Origin: Desulfobacteraceae bacterium
Lineage (GTDB): Bacteria; Desulfobacterota; DSM-4660; Desulfatiglandales; Desulfatiglandaceae
Length of the DNA: 8,014 bases
Direction: 5' to 3'
Assembly: GCA_013203065.1 (NCBI GenBank)
Contig: JABMQV010000166.1
Span: 1-8,014 of the forward strand
Under the pieces are notes generated by a model. The model ran no database searches. It was given only the letters and a program-made list of their open reading frames with translations, and was not told where the DNA came from. Made by a program: the position numbers and the translations under genes. The first letter of the stretch is position 1. The number at the start of each line of letters is the position of its first letter. Shown here piece after piece: positions 1 to 6,187 of this stretch.

Positions 1-70
1 TGAGTGGTAAATCTGTCAAGACGAGTCCCTCAGAAGTAGAATCAGCCGGGTTACTATTTCGGCCACTATC

Positions 71-253
71 CTATGCCGGATCCAAATAATGCTCGCAGAA
101 CAGCAGATCGGGAATGTGCATTTGCCGATTGTTAACGAACAGCTTGACCGGTTGTGTATCCTTTGCAGGCTGTTTATAGCCCACAAACACACCTGAGTCC
201 AATATTTTCCATTTACACCGGGGGGGTCTTGAAATATGATCCTTACAACTCAA
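71..253 (-). other. possible degraded or small hypothetical reading frame at left edge
   Basis: Positions 1-320 contain no gene I recognise. On the minus strand a 60-codon frame begins at a TTG (253) and ends with TAG at 71-73. Its C-terminal two thirds, from about residue 17 (WKILDSGVFVGYKQPAKD) to the end, has natural-looking codon use and composition, whereas the first 15 residues read like filler. A run of seven G (220-226, plus strand) sits at that transition. No ribosome binding site precedes the TTG. The frame could be the 3' remnant of a decayed gene, a small protein with a misplaced start, or chance. On the plus strand, a frame open from the window edge to TAA at 87-89 could be the last 28 codons of an upstream gene, but nothing in it is diagnostic. 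Confidence 0.2.
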
Positions 254-320
254 GATTGCGTGATGATGCCCCAGCCCCCTGAAATCGATCCTATTTTATA
301 TAGTCTGAAAGGAGTACAAG

Positions 321-737
321 ATGAAAACCTACCGGAAAGAGCTCTGGTTCGATATACCCACCAGACGGGCATTCATCAACATTACCTCTCAGGTGAGGGA
401 ATGCCTAAGAGAAAGTGAGATTAAAGAAGGCCTGCTCCTCTGTAACGCCATGCACATCACCGCATCTGTCTTTATCAATGACGATGAATCCGGCCTCCAT
501 CATGACTATGACCTGTGGCTCGAAAAACTGGCACCCCATGAACCCGTATCCCAATACAGACACAATGTTGGTGAAGATAATGCCGACGCACACATGAAAA
601 GACAGATCATGGGCAGGGAAGTGCTCGTTGCCGTGACGGGCGGCAAATTGGATTTTGGTACCTGGGAGCAGATCTTTTACGGTGAGTTCGACGGCCGCCG
701 GAAGAAGAGGGTCCTGGTCAAAATTATCGGAGAATAA
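321..737 (+). CDS. YjbQ/UPF0047 family protein (secondary thiamine-phosphate synthase family)
   Basis: The 138-residue protein matches the full usual length of the YjbQ/UPF0047 family, small soluble cytoplasmic proteins that form trimers. The E. coli member has thiamine-phosphate synthase activity in vitro, but the physiological role of the family is unsettled. Family hallmarks visible are [15 protein letters not shown] (residues 45-59), H81, the NADAHMKR stretch with H91 (87-94), and the C-terminal [20 protein letters not shown] (106-125) followed by a basic RRKKRVLV strand. The conserved histidines H45, H81 and H91 cluster in the putative metal site. The ATG at 321 is well supported by an AAAGGAG Shine-Dalgarno sequence just upstream (309-315). 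A diguanylate cyclase gene follows after 32 bp on the same strand, so the two may be co-transcribed. The family call is secure; the enzymatic role is inferred. Confidence 0.93.
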   Translation: MKTYRKELWFDIPTRRAFINITSQVRECLRESEIKEGLLLCNAMHITASVFINDDESGLHHDYDLWLEKLAPHEPVSQYRHNVGEDNADAHMKRQIMGREVLVAVTGGKLDFGTWEQIFYGEFDGRRKKRVLVKIIGE

Positions 738-769
738 TACCGGACGCGAGCAGGCATAGGTTTCATTCT

Positions 770-1831
770 TTGGCGAAAACTAAATCACAAGACTGTTCCA
801 TTGACGGATATTGCGGCAAGCTCCTTTCCAGTCGTTTTTCCCATAAGCTGCGCCGAAGAGTCCAGGAGTGCATTTCCGCTATCCGGGCCATGGAGAGGCT
901 AAATGGGCCCGTCATCCCCTATCTTTCTGCATGGAAAGAAGATGAGAAGGTTATCTGGTATGAATATATTGGCCGGGGTTTTATTGAACTCCTGAACCGT
1001 CCCTACGAACAGGCAGCGGAAGTCTTTGGGAAATGCGTCATTGACCGCAGGGCCTACCGGTATATTGACCCGGAGCAAAGGGTGGAGGAGGAGATTGTTA
1101 GCCGTGATGAGTTGGGCGGCCATCGCGAGGAATTACGGGAGGAAGGAAAGCAATCGGGCAATATTGATGCGGTATATAAGGTAGCCGTTCCCGATGGAAG
1201 GATTGTCTGGCTCAAGGATCAGGCCAATATAGAGAATTTTGAGTCGGACAATGTCTGTATCTCCATCGGTTTCTTAACCGATGTCACCAAGGAGATGGAG
1301 CAGAAAGATCTGTTTGAAAAAATTGGCTACTTTGATGAACTGACCAAGCTCCCAAAACGGTCCATCATGAACCGGATCTTTGATATCAATATAGGCTATC
1401 TGAGGCGTAAGCACATTGACGATTTTATCTTCATGATGATTGATGCCGATTCTTTCAAGTCCGTGAACGATACCTTCGGGCACCAGGCCGGCGACTATGT
1501 CCTGTCGGAATTGGCTGACGTTATGATGGCCACCAAGCGAAAGGAAGACGAGATAGGTAGATATGGCGGAGAAGAATTTTATGGCTTCTCTGTCGGTAGT
1601 CTTGAGCGTGGTTTTGAGTTTGCCGAGCGTCTGAGGAAAACCGTTCAAGAACACGACTTTATTTACCGAGACAAGAGGATCCTGGTGACGGTTTCGATAG
1701 GGTTGGTGGCGGCCACTCAAATATCAGGCCATGAGGAATTATCATCAGACCTCCTTATAAAGGTGGCAGATGAGAGACTTCATGCTGCTAAGCATAAAGG
1801 CAAGAATCAGGTGGTCTGGAAGGATGGTTAA
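770..1831 (+). CDS. PAS domain diguanylate cyclase (GGDEF)
   Basis: This predicted cytoplasmic 353-residue signalling protein should make cyclic di-GMP from two GTP. An N-terminal segment (1-40) precedes a PAS sensor domain (about 45-175) that ends in the typical KVAVPDGRIVWLKDQ strand and a DVTKEMEQ linker. The GGDEF domain spans about 183-353. It opens with YFDELTKLPKR, has the metal-binding aspartates in MIDADSFKSVND (D225, D227), and carries an intact active-site motif GGEEF (266-270). The inhibitory I-site RxxD is also intact as RKED (257-260), exactly five residues before the motif, so product feedback is expected. No membrane segment and no EAL domain are present. The start is uncertain: the TTG at 770 is the most upstream start and has only a poor ribosome site. 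The first in-frame ATG (codon 41, position 890) has none and would leave only about four residues before the PAS fold. The ligand sensed by the PAS domain cannot be read from sequence. Confidence 0.93.
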   Translation: MAKTKSQDCSIDGYCGKLLSSRFSHKLRRRVQECISAIRAMERLNGPVIPYLSAWKEDEKVIWYEYIGRGFIELLNRPYEQAAEVFGKCVIDRRAYRYIDPEQRVEEEIVSRDELGGHREELREEGKQSGNIDAVYKVAVPDGRIVWLKDQANIENFESDNVCISIGFLTDVTKEMEQKDLFEKIGYFDELTKLPKRSIMNRIFDINIGYLRRKHIDDFIFMMIDADSFKSVNDTFGHQAGDYVLSELADVMMATKRKEDEIGRYGGEEFYGFSVGSLERGFEFAERLRKTVQEHDFIYRDKRILVTVSIGLVAATQISGHEELSSDLLIKVADERLHAAKHKGKNQVVWKDG

Positions 1832-1891
1832 CCAGTGAAATGGTTTTAGGCAATCAAACACAGGATTGCCGGCCCAACCAGGACATGTCTA

Positions 1892-1911
1892 AGGGCCAAA
1901 AAGTCAGATAT
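1892..1911 (+). repeat. 20 bp imperfect direct repeat, copy 1
   Basis: This 20 bp element shares 17 of 20 positions with a second copy at 4291-4310, including an exact 12-base core AAAGTCAGATAT. Both copies are intergenic and on the same strand. This one is 116 bp upstream of the ferredoxin-nitroreductase. An exact 12-mer match somewhere in 8 kb is expected by chance about once or twice, so a role as a shared regulator site is only a suggestion. Confidence 0.35.
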
Positions 1912-1967
1912 TTCGGTTTCACTCTTCAGAACAATGTGGTAAAACCAAGAACCTAATGTTTCGAGAC

Positions 1968-1979
1968 TGGGAATTCCCA
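1968..1979. promoter_or_regulatory. 12 bp perfect palindrome upstream of nitroreductase, candidate operator
   Basis: TGGGAATTCCCA is a perfect 12 bp palindrome located 47 bp before the ATG of the ferredoxin-nitroreductase, where a repressor or activator could bind. The rest of the 195 bp gap (1832-2026) has no convincing sigma-70 promoter and no small gene. About two such palindromes would be expected by chance in a window this size, so position is the only support. Confidence 0.25.
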
Positions 1980-2026
1980 CATAACCGCATGCAAAGGGGA
2001 TCAAACATAGAAATAAGGAGGGAACG

Positions 2027-2851
2027 ATGAGTTCTATAAATGTTGATCAGGAAAAATGCAATCAGGATGGCATTTGCGTGGCCGAATGTCCCGCACGGAT
2101 CATCCGGATGGATTCAAAGGAGGACTATCCAAGCCCGACATCGGATTTTGAGGATATCTGTTTGAAATGCGGCCACTGCGTATCGGTCTGCCCCGCGGGG
2201 GCACTCAGTCTGGATTGGCTCGCCGCCGAAGACTGTAAACCCATCAACCCGGAATTGGCAGTGACACCGGAACAGGCTGAGCAGTTTTTGTGCGGACGGC
2301 GATCCATCCGGACCTTCAAGGAAAAGACAGTGCCTCAAAGCACCCTGGAAAAGCTCCTGGAAGTGGCCTGTTCCGCCCCGTCGGCCAAGAACCAGCAGCC
2401 CTGGCACTGGATAGTGGTGCAGGAACCTGCGGAAGTTGGACGGTTGGCCGCGATGGTTATCGACTGGATGCGCGGGATTATCAGGGACGATCCGGAAGCA
2501 GCGGAATCAATGGGATTCATACGGGCTGTGGCTTCTTGGGACGAAGGCTGTGAGCGCATTTGCCGGGGTGCACCTCATATCATCGTGGCCCATGCCGACA
2601 AAGAATGGGGCTTTGGCGCGGAGGACTGCGCGTTGGCCCTCAGCCTTCTTGATTTGTACGCCACAAGCATCGGCCTGGGAGCCTGTTGGGGTGGTTATTT
2701 TTATAGAGCCGTAAATGCCCACCCCCCTTTGTTCAAGGCCCTGGGTCTGCCTTCCGATCACCGTGCGTTTGGGGCGATCATGGTGGGTTATCCCAAGTAC
2801 AAATACAAATCCATTCCCGTCCGAAACCGGCCTCGGGTGACTTGGAAATAG
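2027..2851 (+). CDS. nitroreductase family protein with N-terminal 2[4Fe-4S] ferredoxin domain
   Basis: The 274-residue predicted flavoprotein fuses an N-terminal ferredoxin module (1-65) to a nitroreductase domain (about 88-274), a layout common in anaerobes. The second cluster motif is complete, CLKCGHCVSVCP (C45, C48, C51, C55). The first reads CNQDGICVAECP (C11, C17, C21), with Asp14 where the second cysteine is usual. The nitroreductase part shows the FMN-binding RRSIRTFKEK (91-100), the SAPSAKNQQPWHWIVV strand (116-131), the GLGACWGGYF turn (216-225) and the C-terminal VGYPKYKY. Family members reduce nitro compounds, quinones or flavins using NAD(P)H or ferredoxin electrons; the ferredoxin domain suggests direct transfer from an iron-sulfur donor to FMN. 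The substrate is unknown. The ATG has a strong AAGGAGGG ribosome site (2015-2022). The gene stands alone, convergent with the broken adaptor gene on the minus strand. Confidence 0.93.
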   Translation: MSSINVDQEKCNQDGICVAECPARIIRMDSKEDYPSPTSDFEDICLKCGHCVSVCPAGALSLDWLAAEDCKPINPELAVTPEQAEQFLCGRRSIRTFKEKTVPQSTLEKLLEVACSAPSAKNQQPWHWIVVQEPAEVGRLAAMVIDWMRGIIRDDPEAAESMGFIRAVASWDEGCERICRGAPHIIVAHADKEWGFGAEDCALALSLLDLYATSIGLGACWGGYFYRAVNAHPPLFKALGLPSDHRAFGAIMVGYPKYKYKSIPVRNRPRVTWK

Positions 2852-2916
2852 TTGAGATCGGAGATTTTTCCACCAGGCGGGTGGCCGGTTGGCAAAAGGA
2901 TTCAGGCGGTCAGGGC

Positions 2917-3202
2917 CTACCACACCTTGAGTTCGATAGAGGTAGAGTCTTTGATGATATCACCTTCCTCTGCATTGACGGCCTCTACGAACTGCTGTGC
3001 CCTCTCCGAACACAAAGGCCTGGATAGGGCCTACGGCGGCACGGACGCAACGGACTGGAAGCGGTTGGCGTTTCGTTGCGGTGAGGGTGGCTTTTTTCTT
3101 TTCACGGTCGTTGACCCGCTTCAAAGCCAGTCCGCCGACCGCCAGAACCAGCAACAGCAATGGGATCAGGAACAAGGCCTTTCGTTTGATGGAATGAGCC
3201 AC
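2917..3202 (-). pseudogene. truncated, frameshifted remnant of an RND efflux periplasmic adaptor (membrane fusion protein)
   Basis: A minus-strand frame starts at GTG (3200-3202), with an AGAAAGGA ribosome site that overlaps the stop codon of the lipoprotein gene upstream, so it looks like the next gene of that operon. The product begins with basic residues, a hydrophobic signal anchor (AHSIKRKALFLIPLLLLVLA), then a stretch ending PLPVRCVRAAVGPIQAFVFG, which reads like the N terminus of HlyD/AcrA-type adaptors. After GEGTAVRR the frame degenerates and stops at 2960. Coding character moves to another minus frame from about 3003, giving ERAQQFVEAVNAEEGDIIKD and a stop at 2917-2919. The EEGDIIK part resembles the lipoyl-like hairpin of adaptors, though this is weak. 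Intact adaptors are about 350-400 residues, so most of the gene is missing, as is any pump gene. A real short membrane protein (3202-2960) is the alternative reading. Confidence 0.5.
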
Positions 3203-3215
3203 GCGCAAATCCTTT

Positions 3216-3659
3216 CTACTTTTTATCCCTCTCTATCCCCTTGCAATCACCCTTCCAGATCGCTTTGACTACCTTCTGTTCTTTATTTATCTCGAAATAG
3301 GTAATGCAGTAGTCCATAGAGGGACGAGAGCTTCCAACGACGTTTCCGATGACTTCGGGACTACCTTTTCGAGGGTCAATGCGTGGGGGATACTCTATGA
3401 GTGCGGAATGGGCCAGGGGATTGAGCGTATACTCATCTTTGGTCTCAACGTATACAAGCACTTCTCCTTTATCGGGTGTCTGATAGGTCCTTCCGGGCTG
3501 GCCCCACTGTTCGATCAGGTCCTTGCCGTCATGACCCACGTAAGTCTGACATAACTGAGAATATCCTTTGGCGGTAGGCAAGGTGTATTTCCCGCAAGCC
3601 CCGAGCAAAACCACCAATAAAACAAAAAAGAAAGGTGACATTATCTTTATAAATTTCAT
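3216..3659 (-). CDS. lipoprotein, BamE/SmpA-like fold suspected
   Basis: The 147-residue protein has a classical lipoprotein signal: basic start MKFIK, hydrophobic core (7-19) and lipobox LGAC with the lipidated cysteine at 22. It should therefore be anchored in the envelope. The mature part contains LIEQWGQPGRTYQTPDKGEV followed by LVYVE (48-72), which resembles the helix-turn-strand of small SmpA/BamE-type outer membrane lipoproteins. The C-terminal half has DYCITYFEI (116-124) and WKGDC (135-139), a cysteine-spaced pattern common in such proteins; C118 and C139 may form a disulfide. The ATG is firm, with AGGAGG six bases upstream. The gene lies downstream of the DUF456 gene (93 bp gap) and directly upstream of the broken efflux adaptor, whose ribosome site overlaps this stop codon. 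The lipoprotein class is confident, the fold only suggestive and the function unknown. Confidence 0.85.
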   Translation of the reverse strand: MKFIKIMSPFFFVLLVVLLGACGKYTLPTAKGYSQLCQTYVGHDGKDLIEQWGQPGRTYQTPDKGEVLVYVETKDEYTLNPLAHSALIEYPPRIDPRKGSPEVIGNVVGSSRPSMDYCITYFEINKEQKVVKAIWKGDCKGIERDKK

Positions 3660-3735
3660 GCTTTCCTCCTAATGATCTACTCATTTTATTGATAAACACC
3701 TCGCCCCCGGTGAACGGTATGCCAGGTCCTTTGGT

Positions 3736-3741
3736 ATTATA
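3736..3741 (-). promoter_or_regulatory. candidate -10 box (TATAAT) for the lipoprotein gene
   Basis: A perfect TATAAT on the minus strand lies in the 93 bp gap after the DUF456 gene, 76 bp before the lipoprotein ATG. A recognisable -35 box at 16-18 bp is lacking (GAAATG or close neighbours), so this is a weak or activator-dependent promoter at best, or a chance match. Confidence 0.25.
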
Positions 3742-3752
3742 CGTGAAGGCCG

Positions 3753-4232
3753 TTAAAACATTTCTTTGATATACAAAAAGAGCATGACGCCGGTCAAGGC
3801 CAGCTTTAGACCGGCACTGAGCATGTTTCCCACAAAGACCCCCCAACCGGCCCGAAGCGCACTTTTCCCCTGTCTTCCTGCCAATAGCTCTCCGGCAACG
3901 GCCCCCAGGAATGCCCCGATTATCATACCCCACGGTGGGAAAAGGAATAGCCCAATCACCATTCCCGCCATGGAAACCCACAGGCTCAATCTGGAGGCCC
4001 CGTATTTTTTGGCCCCCATGGCAGGCAACAAGTAATCTGAGATACTCACTAATATTGTCAGACCTGCCATAATAATCAAAAAGGTGGTACCAAATGGCTC
4101 CCAACCTTTGGCCCAGGACAGGATAATGAGAGCCAGATAGCCGAGAGGGGGGCCGGGGATAACAGGGAAAATGCAACCAAAAACACCGGCCAGTGCGAGG
4201 AGCAATCCAAGGATTATCAATAAAGTTGTCAC
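3753..4232 (-). CDS. DUF456 family integral membrane protein
   Basis: The 159-residue protein is strongly hydrophobic, with about six membrane segments (roughly 4-24, 28-40, 48-66, 82-98, 101-117 and 131-156). It matches the DUF456 family in length and landmarks: the early FPVIPGPPLGYLAL loop (22-35), the central SDYLLPAMGAKKYGASR (65-81), the FPPWGMIIGAFLGAVAGELL glycine-rich helix (98-117) and a final GNMLSAGLKL helix (135-144). GxxxG-type spacing suggests tight helix packing. The family has no established function. The start is a GTG at 4230-4232 with a weak AGGT site about eight bases upstream; no ATG fits better, since the first transmembrane helix begins immediately. The gene is divergent from the ABC ATPase gene across a 221 bp gap, and the lipoprotein gene follows on the same strand. 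Confidence 0.88.
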   Translation of the reverse strand: MTTLLIILGLLLALAGVFGCIFPVIPGPPLGYLALIILSWAKGWEPFGTTFLIIMAGLTILVSISDYLLPAMGAKKYGASRLSLWVSMAGMVIGLFLFPPWGMIIGAFLGAVAGELLAGRQGKSALRAGWGVFVGNMLSAGLKLALTGVMLFLYIKEMF

Positions 4233-4290
4233 TGTTCAGTACCTATTGGACTATCCGTTTTCGCCGTGGTAGAATCTCTTGGCTCATTTG

Positions 4291-4310
4291 AGGGTCCTAA
4301 AGTCAGATAT
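4291..4310 (+). repeat. 20 bp imperfect direct repeat, copy 2
   Basis: This second copy of the element at 1892-1911 has 17 of 20 positions identical, with the shared core AAAGTCAGATAT. It lies in the divergent region between the DUF456 gene and the ABC ATPase gene, 144 bp before the ATPase start. Confidence 0.35.
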
Positions 4311-4334
4311 CCAGCATTTGTCTATACATCGAAG

Positions 4335-4366
4335 CAATGGGGTTTGCAAGGGTATTTGCCCCGTTG
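4335..4366. other. GC-rich hairpin in the divergent intergenic region
   Basis: CAATGGGG (4335-4342) pairs with CCCCGTTG (4359-4366) over eight base pairs with one G-T wobble, closing a 16-base loop that contains GCAA and TTTG segments able to pair inside. No T-run follows on either strand, so it is not a standard terminator. It could be a leader structure of the ABC ATPase transcript or an operator. The rest of 4233-4453 shows no gene and no clear promoter. Confidence 0.35.
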
Positions 4367-4422
4367 GAACAACACACTATCCATGGCTGATGATAGGAAG
4401 AATAGCGTCCTGTTCCTCGTCC

Positions 4423-4436
4423 TGTTTCGAGAAACA
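4423..4436. promoter_or_regulatory. dyad TGTTTC-GA-GAAACA before the ABC ATPase, candidate operator
   Basis: Six-base perfect arms TGTTTC and GAAACA flank a GA spacer, 17 bp before the ATG of the ABC ATPase and immediately before its weak GAAGGG ribosome site (4438-4443). A protein bound here would block transcription or initiation of that gene. Alternatively, a short RNA stem could form beside the ribosome site. Sites of this size also arise by chance. Confidence 0.25.
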
Positions 4437-4453
4437 TGAAGGGCTGAATAAAT

Positions 4454-5518
4454 ATGGCATCCCTTACCCTTAGAGCGATCGCCAAGAGTTTTGGGAGGGT
4501 AACCGCACTCTCAGGCGTGGATCTTCACGTGGAAGATGGCGAGTTCTGTGTATTGCTTGGGCCTTCGGGCTGCGGAAAGAGCACTCTCCTCAATATCATT
4601 GCCGGCCTGATCCCGCAGGACCAAGGGTCGGTGGTGCTGGACGGAGAACCCGTGGACCGGCTTCCCCCCCGAGACAGGGATGTGGCAATGGTCTTTCAGA
4701 GTTATGCCCTTTATCCCCATATGACCGTGGCCCAGAACCTGGGTTTTGGTCTCCGGATGCGCAGGATCCCCAAACAGACCATCAAGAACCAGGTCTTGGA
4801 AGCAGCCAGACTCCTTGGAATAGAGGACCTTCTGGACAGAAAACCCCGTGAGCTCTCCGGGGGTCAGCGCCAGCGGGTGGCCATGGGGCGTGCCCTTGTG
4901 CGACGCGCCAGGGTTTTCCTCTTGGATGAGCCTTTGAGCAATCTGGATGCCCGTCTGCGCGCAAATGTACGGCTGGAGCTAAGACGGTTACACCGCCAGA
5001 TACGGAGCACCATAATCTATGTCACCCACGATCAGGTGGAGGCCATGACCCTTGGGGACAGGGTGGTTGTCATGCGGGAGGGAAGGGTACACCAAATCGG
5101 CCCTCCGGGAAGGGTCTACTCACGTCCGGCAGACACCTTTGTGGCCACCTTTATCGGATCGCCGGAGATGAATCTCCACCGCGGCCGGCTTGTCCGAAAA
5201 GATGACTGCCTCCATTTCCAAGGGTCAGGCTTTACCGTGGCCCTCATGGGTCTGAAACCCGGTTTACAGGAGGGTGAAGTGGAACTTGGGACCCGCCCTG
5301 AGGACATTGGAATAGGCAGAGGTGATACCACGGATCTGGAGGGCAAGATAGAAATAATCAGCGATGTGGGCTCTGAAAAATACATCCATGCCCGTGTAGG
5401 GCAGGAGAGGCTGACAGTGCGTGCCCCCAAGGAGATAGCTTATCGCACCGGGGATACTGTCCCTTTGGCCATCCATCCCGGCAGGGTACATCTTTTCCGG
5501 GAGGGGCTTCGGATCTGA
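4454..5518 (+). CDS. ABC transporter ATP-binding protein, MalK/UgpC type
   Basis: The 354-residue cytoplasmic ATPase would power an importer of the carbohydrate/polyol/glycerol-phosphate class (MalK, UgpC, MsmX group). All catalytic motifs are intact: Walker A GPSGCGKST (36-44), Q-loop FQSYALYPHMTV with Q82, signature LSGGQ (134-138), Walker B VFLLDEP with D158 and E159, D-loop SNLD (162-165) and H-loop H192. The C-terminal 235-354 region is the regulatory OB/TOBE extension typical of this group, with GTRPEDIGIG (279-288) and the final HPGRVHLF (341-348). The ATG is 10 bases after GAAGGG, a weak and rather distant ribosome site. No permease or binding-protein gene flanks it in this window, so its partner is encoded elsewhere or it serves several importers, as MsmX does. 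The 3' end meets the DUF3786 gene head-on, 7 bp away. Transported substrate unknown. Confidence 0.95.
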   Translation: MASLTLRAIAKSFGRVTALSGVDLHVEDGEFCVLLGPSGCGKSTLLNIIAGLIPQDQGSVVLDGEPVDRLPPRDRDVAMVFQSYALYPHMTVAQNLGFGLRMRRIPKQTIKNQVLEAARLLGIEDLLDRKPRELSGGQRQRVAMGRALVRRARVFLLDEPLSNLDARLRANVRLELRRLHRQIRSTIIYVTHDQVEAMTLGDRVVVMREGRVHQIGPPGRVYSRPADTFVATFIGSPEMNLHRGRLVRKDDCLHFQGSGFTVALMGLKPGLQEGEVELGTRPEDIGIGRGDTTDLEGKIEIISDVGSEKYIHARVGQERLTVRAPKEIAYRTGDTVPLAIHPGRVHLFREGLRI

Positions 5519-5525
5519 ACATGCC

Positions 5526-6185
5526 CTAAAGCCGTTTTTCCGGCCTGAGAAGGATATCCGACACCAGGTTTACAAGACCCCAGATGGCATCAGGAGCAAG
5601 GTGTTGTTCTATGGACCGGTCAAAGAGGACGGAAAGGCTTGGGGGAAACTCCCGGTCCCCCTCCCACAGCAGATAGCAAAGGGGCACCTTCGGAAAGGCC
5701 CAAAATCTGTACCCCCCGTCTGCCAGATCCAGAGATTCACCCCCCAGAGCCTCCGCCGCACTTTTAAAACCATCCAGATCATTCCCGTAACGCTCCAGTA
5801 CCGGCCCGACCCTGAGTTCGTGAGGCCCCCTGAAAAAGTGTGCGCTTTTTAGCTCCTTTACGCTGATGGTCTTTTTGCCGAGGGGCTCAGGGCCCGCATT
5901 GAGCAGATAGACCAGCGAGACCAATTCCAAAAGAGGATTATCAATGGGTTCCCACTTATCCGAGCCTTGCCGGCAAAGACATCGCCGTTGTTTGTCGGCC
6001 AGCAAATATTCCTTCAAAAAGGGGAGGAGAAATCCGGCGGGAGGGTATTCCTTGACCAGGGCCCTCCTGCAGAGTGCCTCCGGATCCCTCTTCTCAAGGT
6101 CTTCCCAGTGCTGGGCAGGGACCTTCACAAGATTGCCTGAAGGTGTTCTTGTGGGAGAGCCCTCGTTGCGGCGTCGCTCTTGCAT
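5526..6185 (-). CDS. DUF3786 domain-containing protein
   Basis: The predicted soluble 219-residue protein has no signal peptide or membrane span. The body from about residue 25 to 215 matches the DUF3786 layout known from anaerobic bacteria and archaea: LLELVSLVYLLNAG (85-98), KSAHFFRGPHEL (113-124), the LGGESLDLADGGYRFWAFPK segment (147-166), then VPLCYLLWEGDREFPPSLSV (167-186) and the conserved C-terminal LFDRSIEQHLAPDAIWGLVN (187-206). The family has no established biochemical function. A short cysteine pair, CLC (69-71), near the N terminus is noted, without a clear cluster motif. The ATG at 6183-6185 comes two bases after the stop codon of the DUF72 gene and has no good ribosome site, so translation probably depends on re-initiation after DUF72. 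The two proteins are therefore likely made together. Family call fairly firm, role unknown. Confidence 0.85.
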   Translation of the reverse strand: MQERRRNEGSPTRTPSGNLVKVPAQHWEDLEKRDPEALCRRALVKEYPPAGFLLPFLKEYLLADKQRRCLCRQGSDKWEPIDNPLLELVSLVYLLNAGPEPLGKKTISVKELKSAHFFRGPHELRVGPVLERYGNDLDGFKSAAEALGGESLDLADGGYRFWAFPKVPLCYLLWEGDREFPPSLSVLFDRSIEQHLAPDAIWGLVNLVSDILLRPEKRL

Positions 6186-6187
6186 AT

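Noticed and set aside
1274..1720. 148-codon minus-strand open frame
   Set aside because: It is antisense to the GGDEF domain, whose motifs are intact in the plus frame.
1825..1847. TGGTTAACCA palindrome and AACCA-GTGAAA-TGGTT hairpin at the end of the GGDEF gene, possible terminator
   Set aside because: The stem is only five A/T-rich pairs and the following T stretch is four bases, too weak to call a terminator.
2870..2884. CCACC-AGGCG-GGTGG hairpin after the nitroreductase
   Set aside because: The T-run lies on the wrong side of the stem for either strand, so it is not an intrinsic terminator; five-pair stems are common by chance.
2507..2923. 138-codon minus-strand open frame running into the adaptor remnant
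   Set aside because: Most of it is antisense to the nitroreductase. Its first 25 residues look mildly coding, but there is no ribosome site or recognisable motif.
3529..4176. 215-codon minus-strand open frame
   Set aside because: It overlaps the DUF456 membrane protein and the lipoprotein start in another frame, and its product is rich in Arg, Gly and Pro without any domain.
5531..5544. GCCG-TTTTTC-CGGC hairpin between the convergent ABC ATPase and DUF3786 genes
   Set aside because: It has a four-pair stem, lies inside the DUF3786 coding end and has no proper T-run after it.
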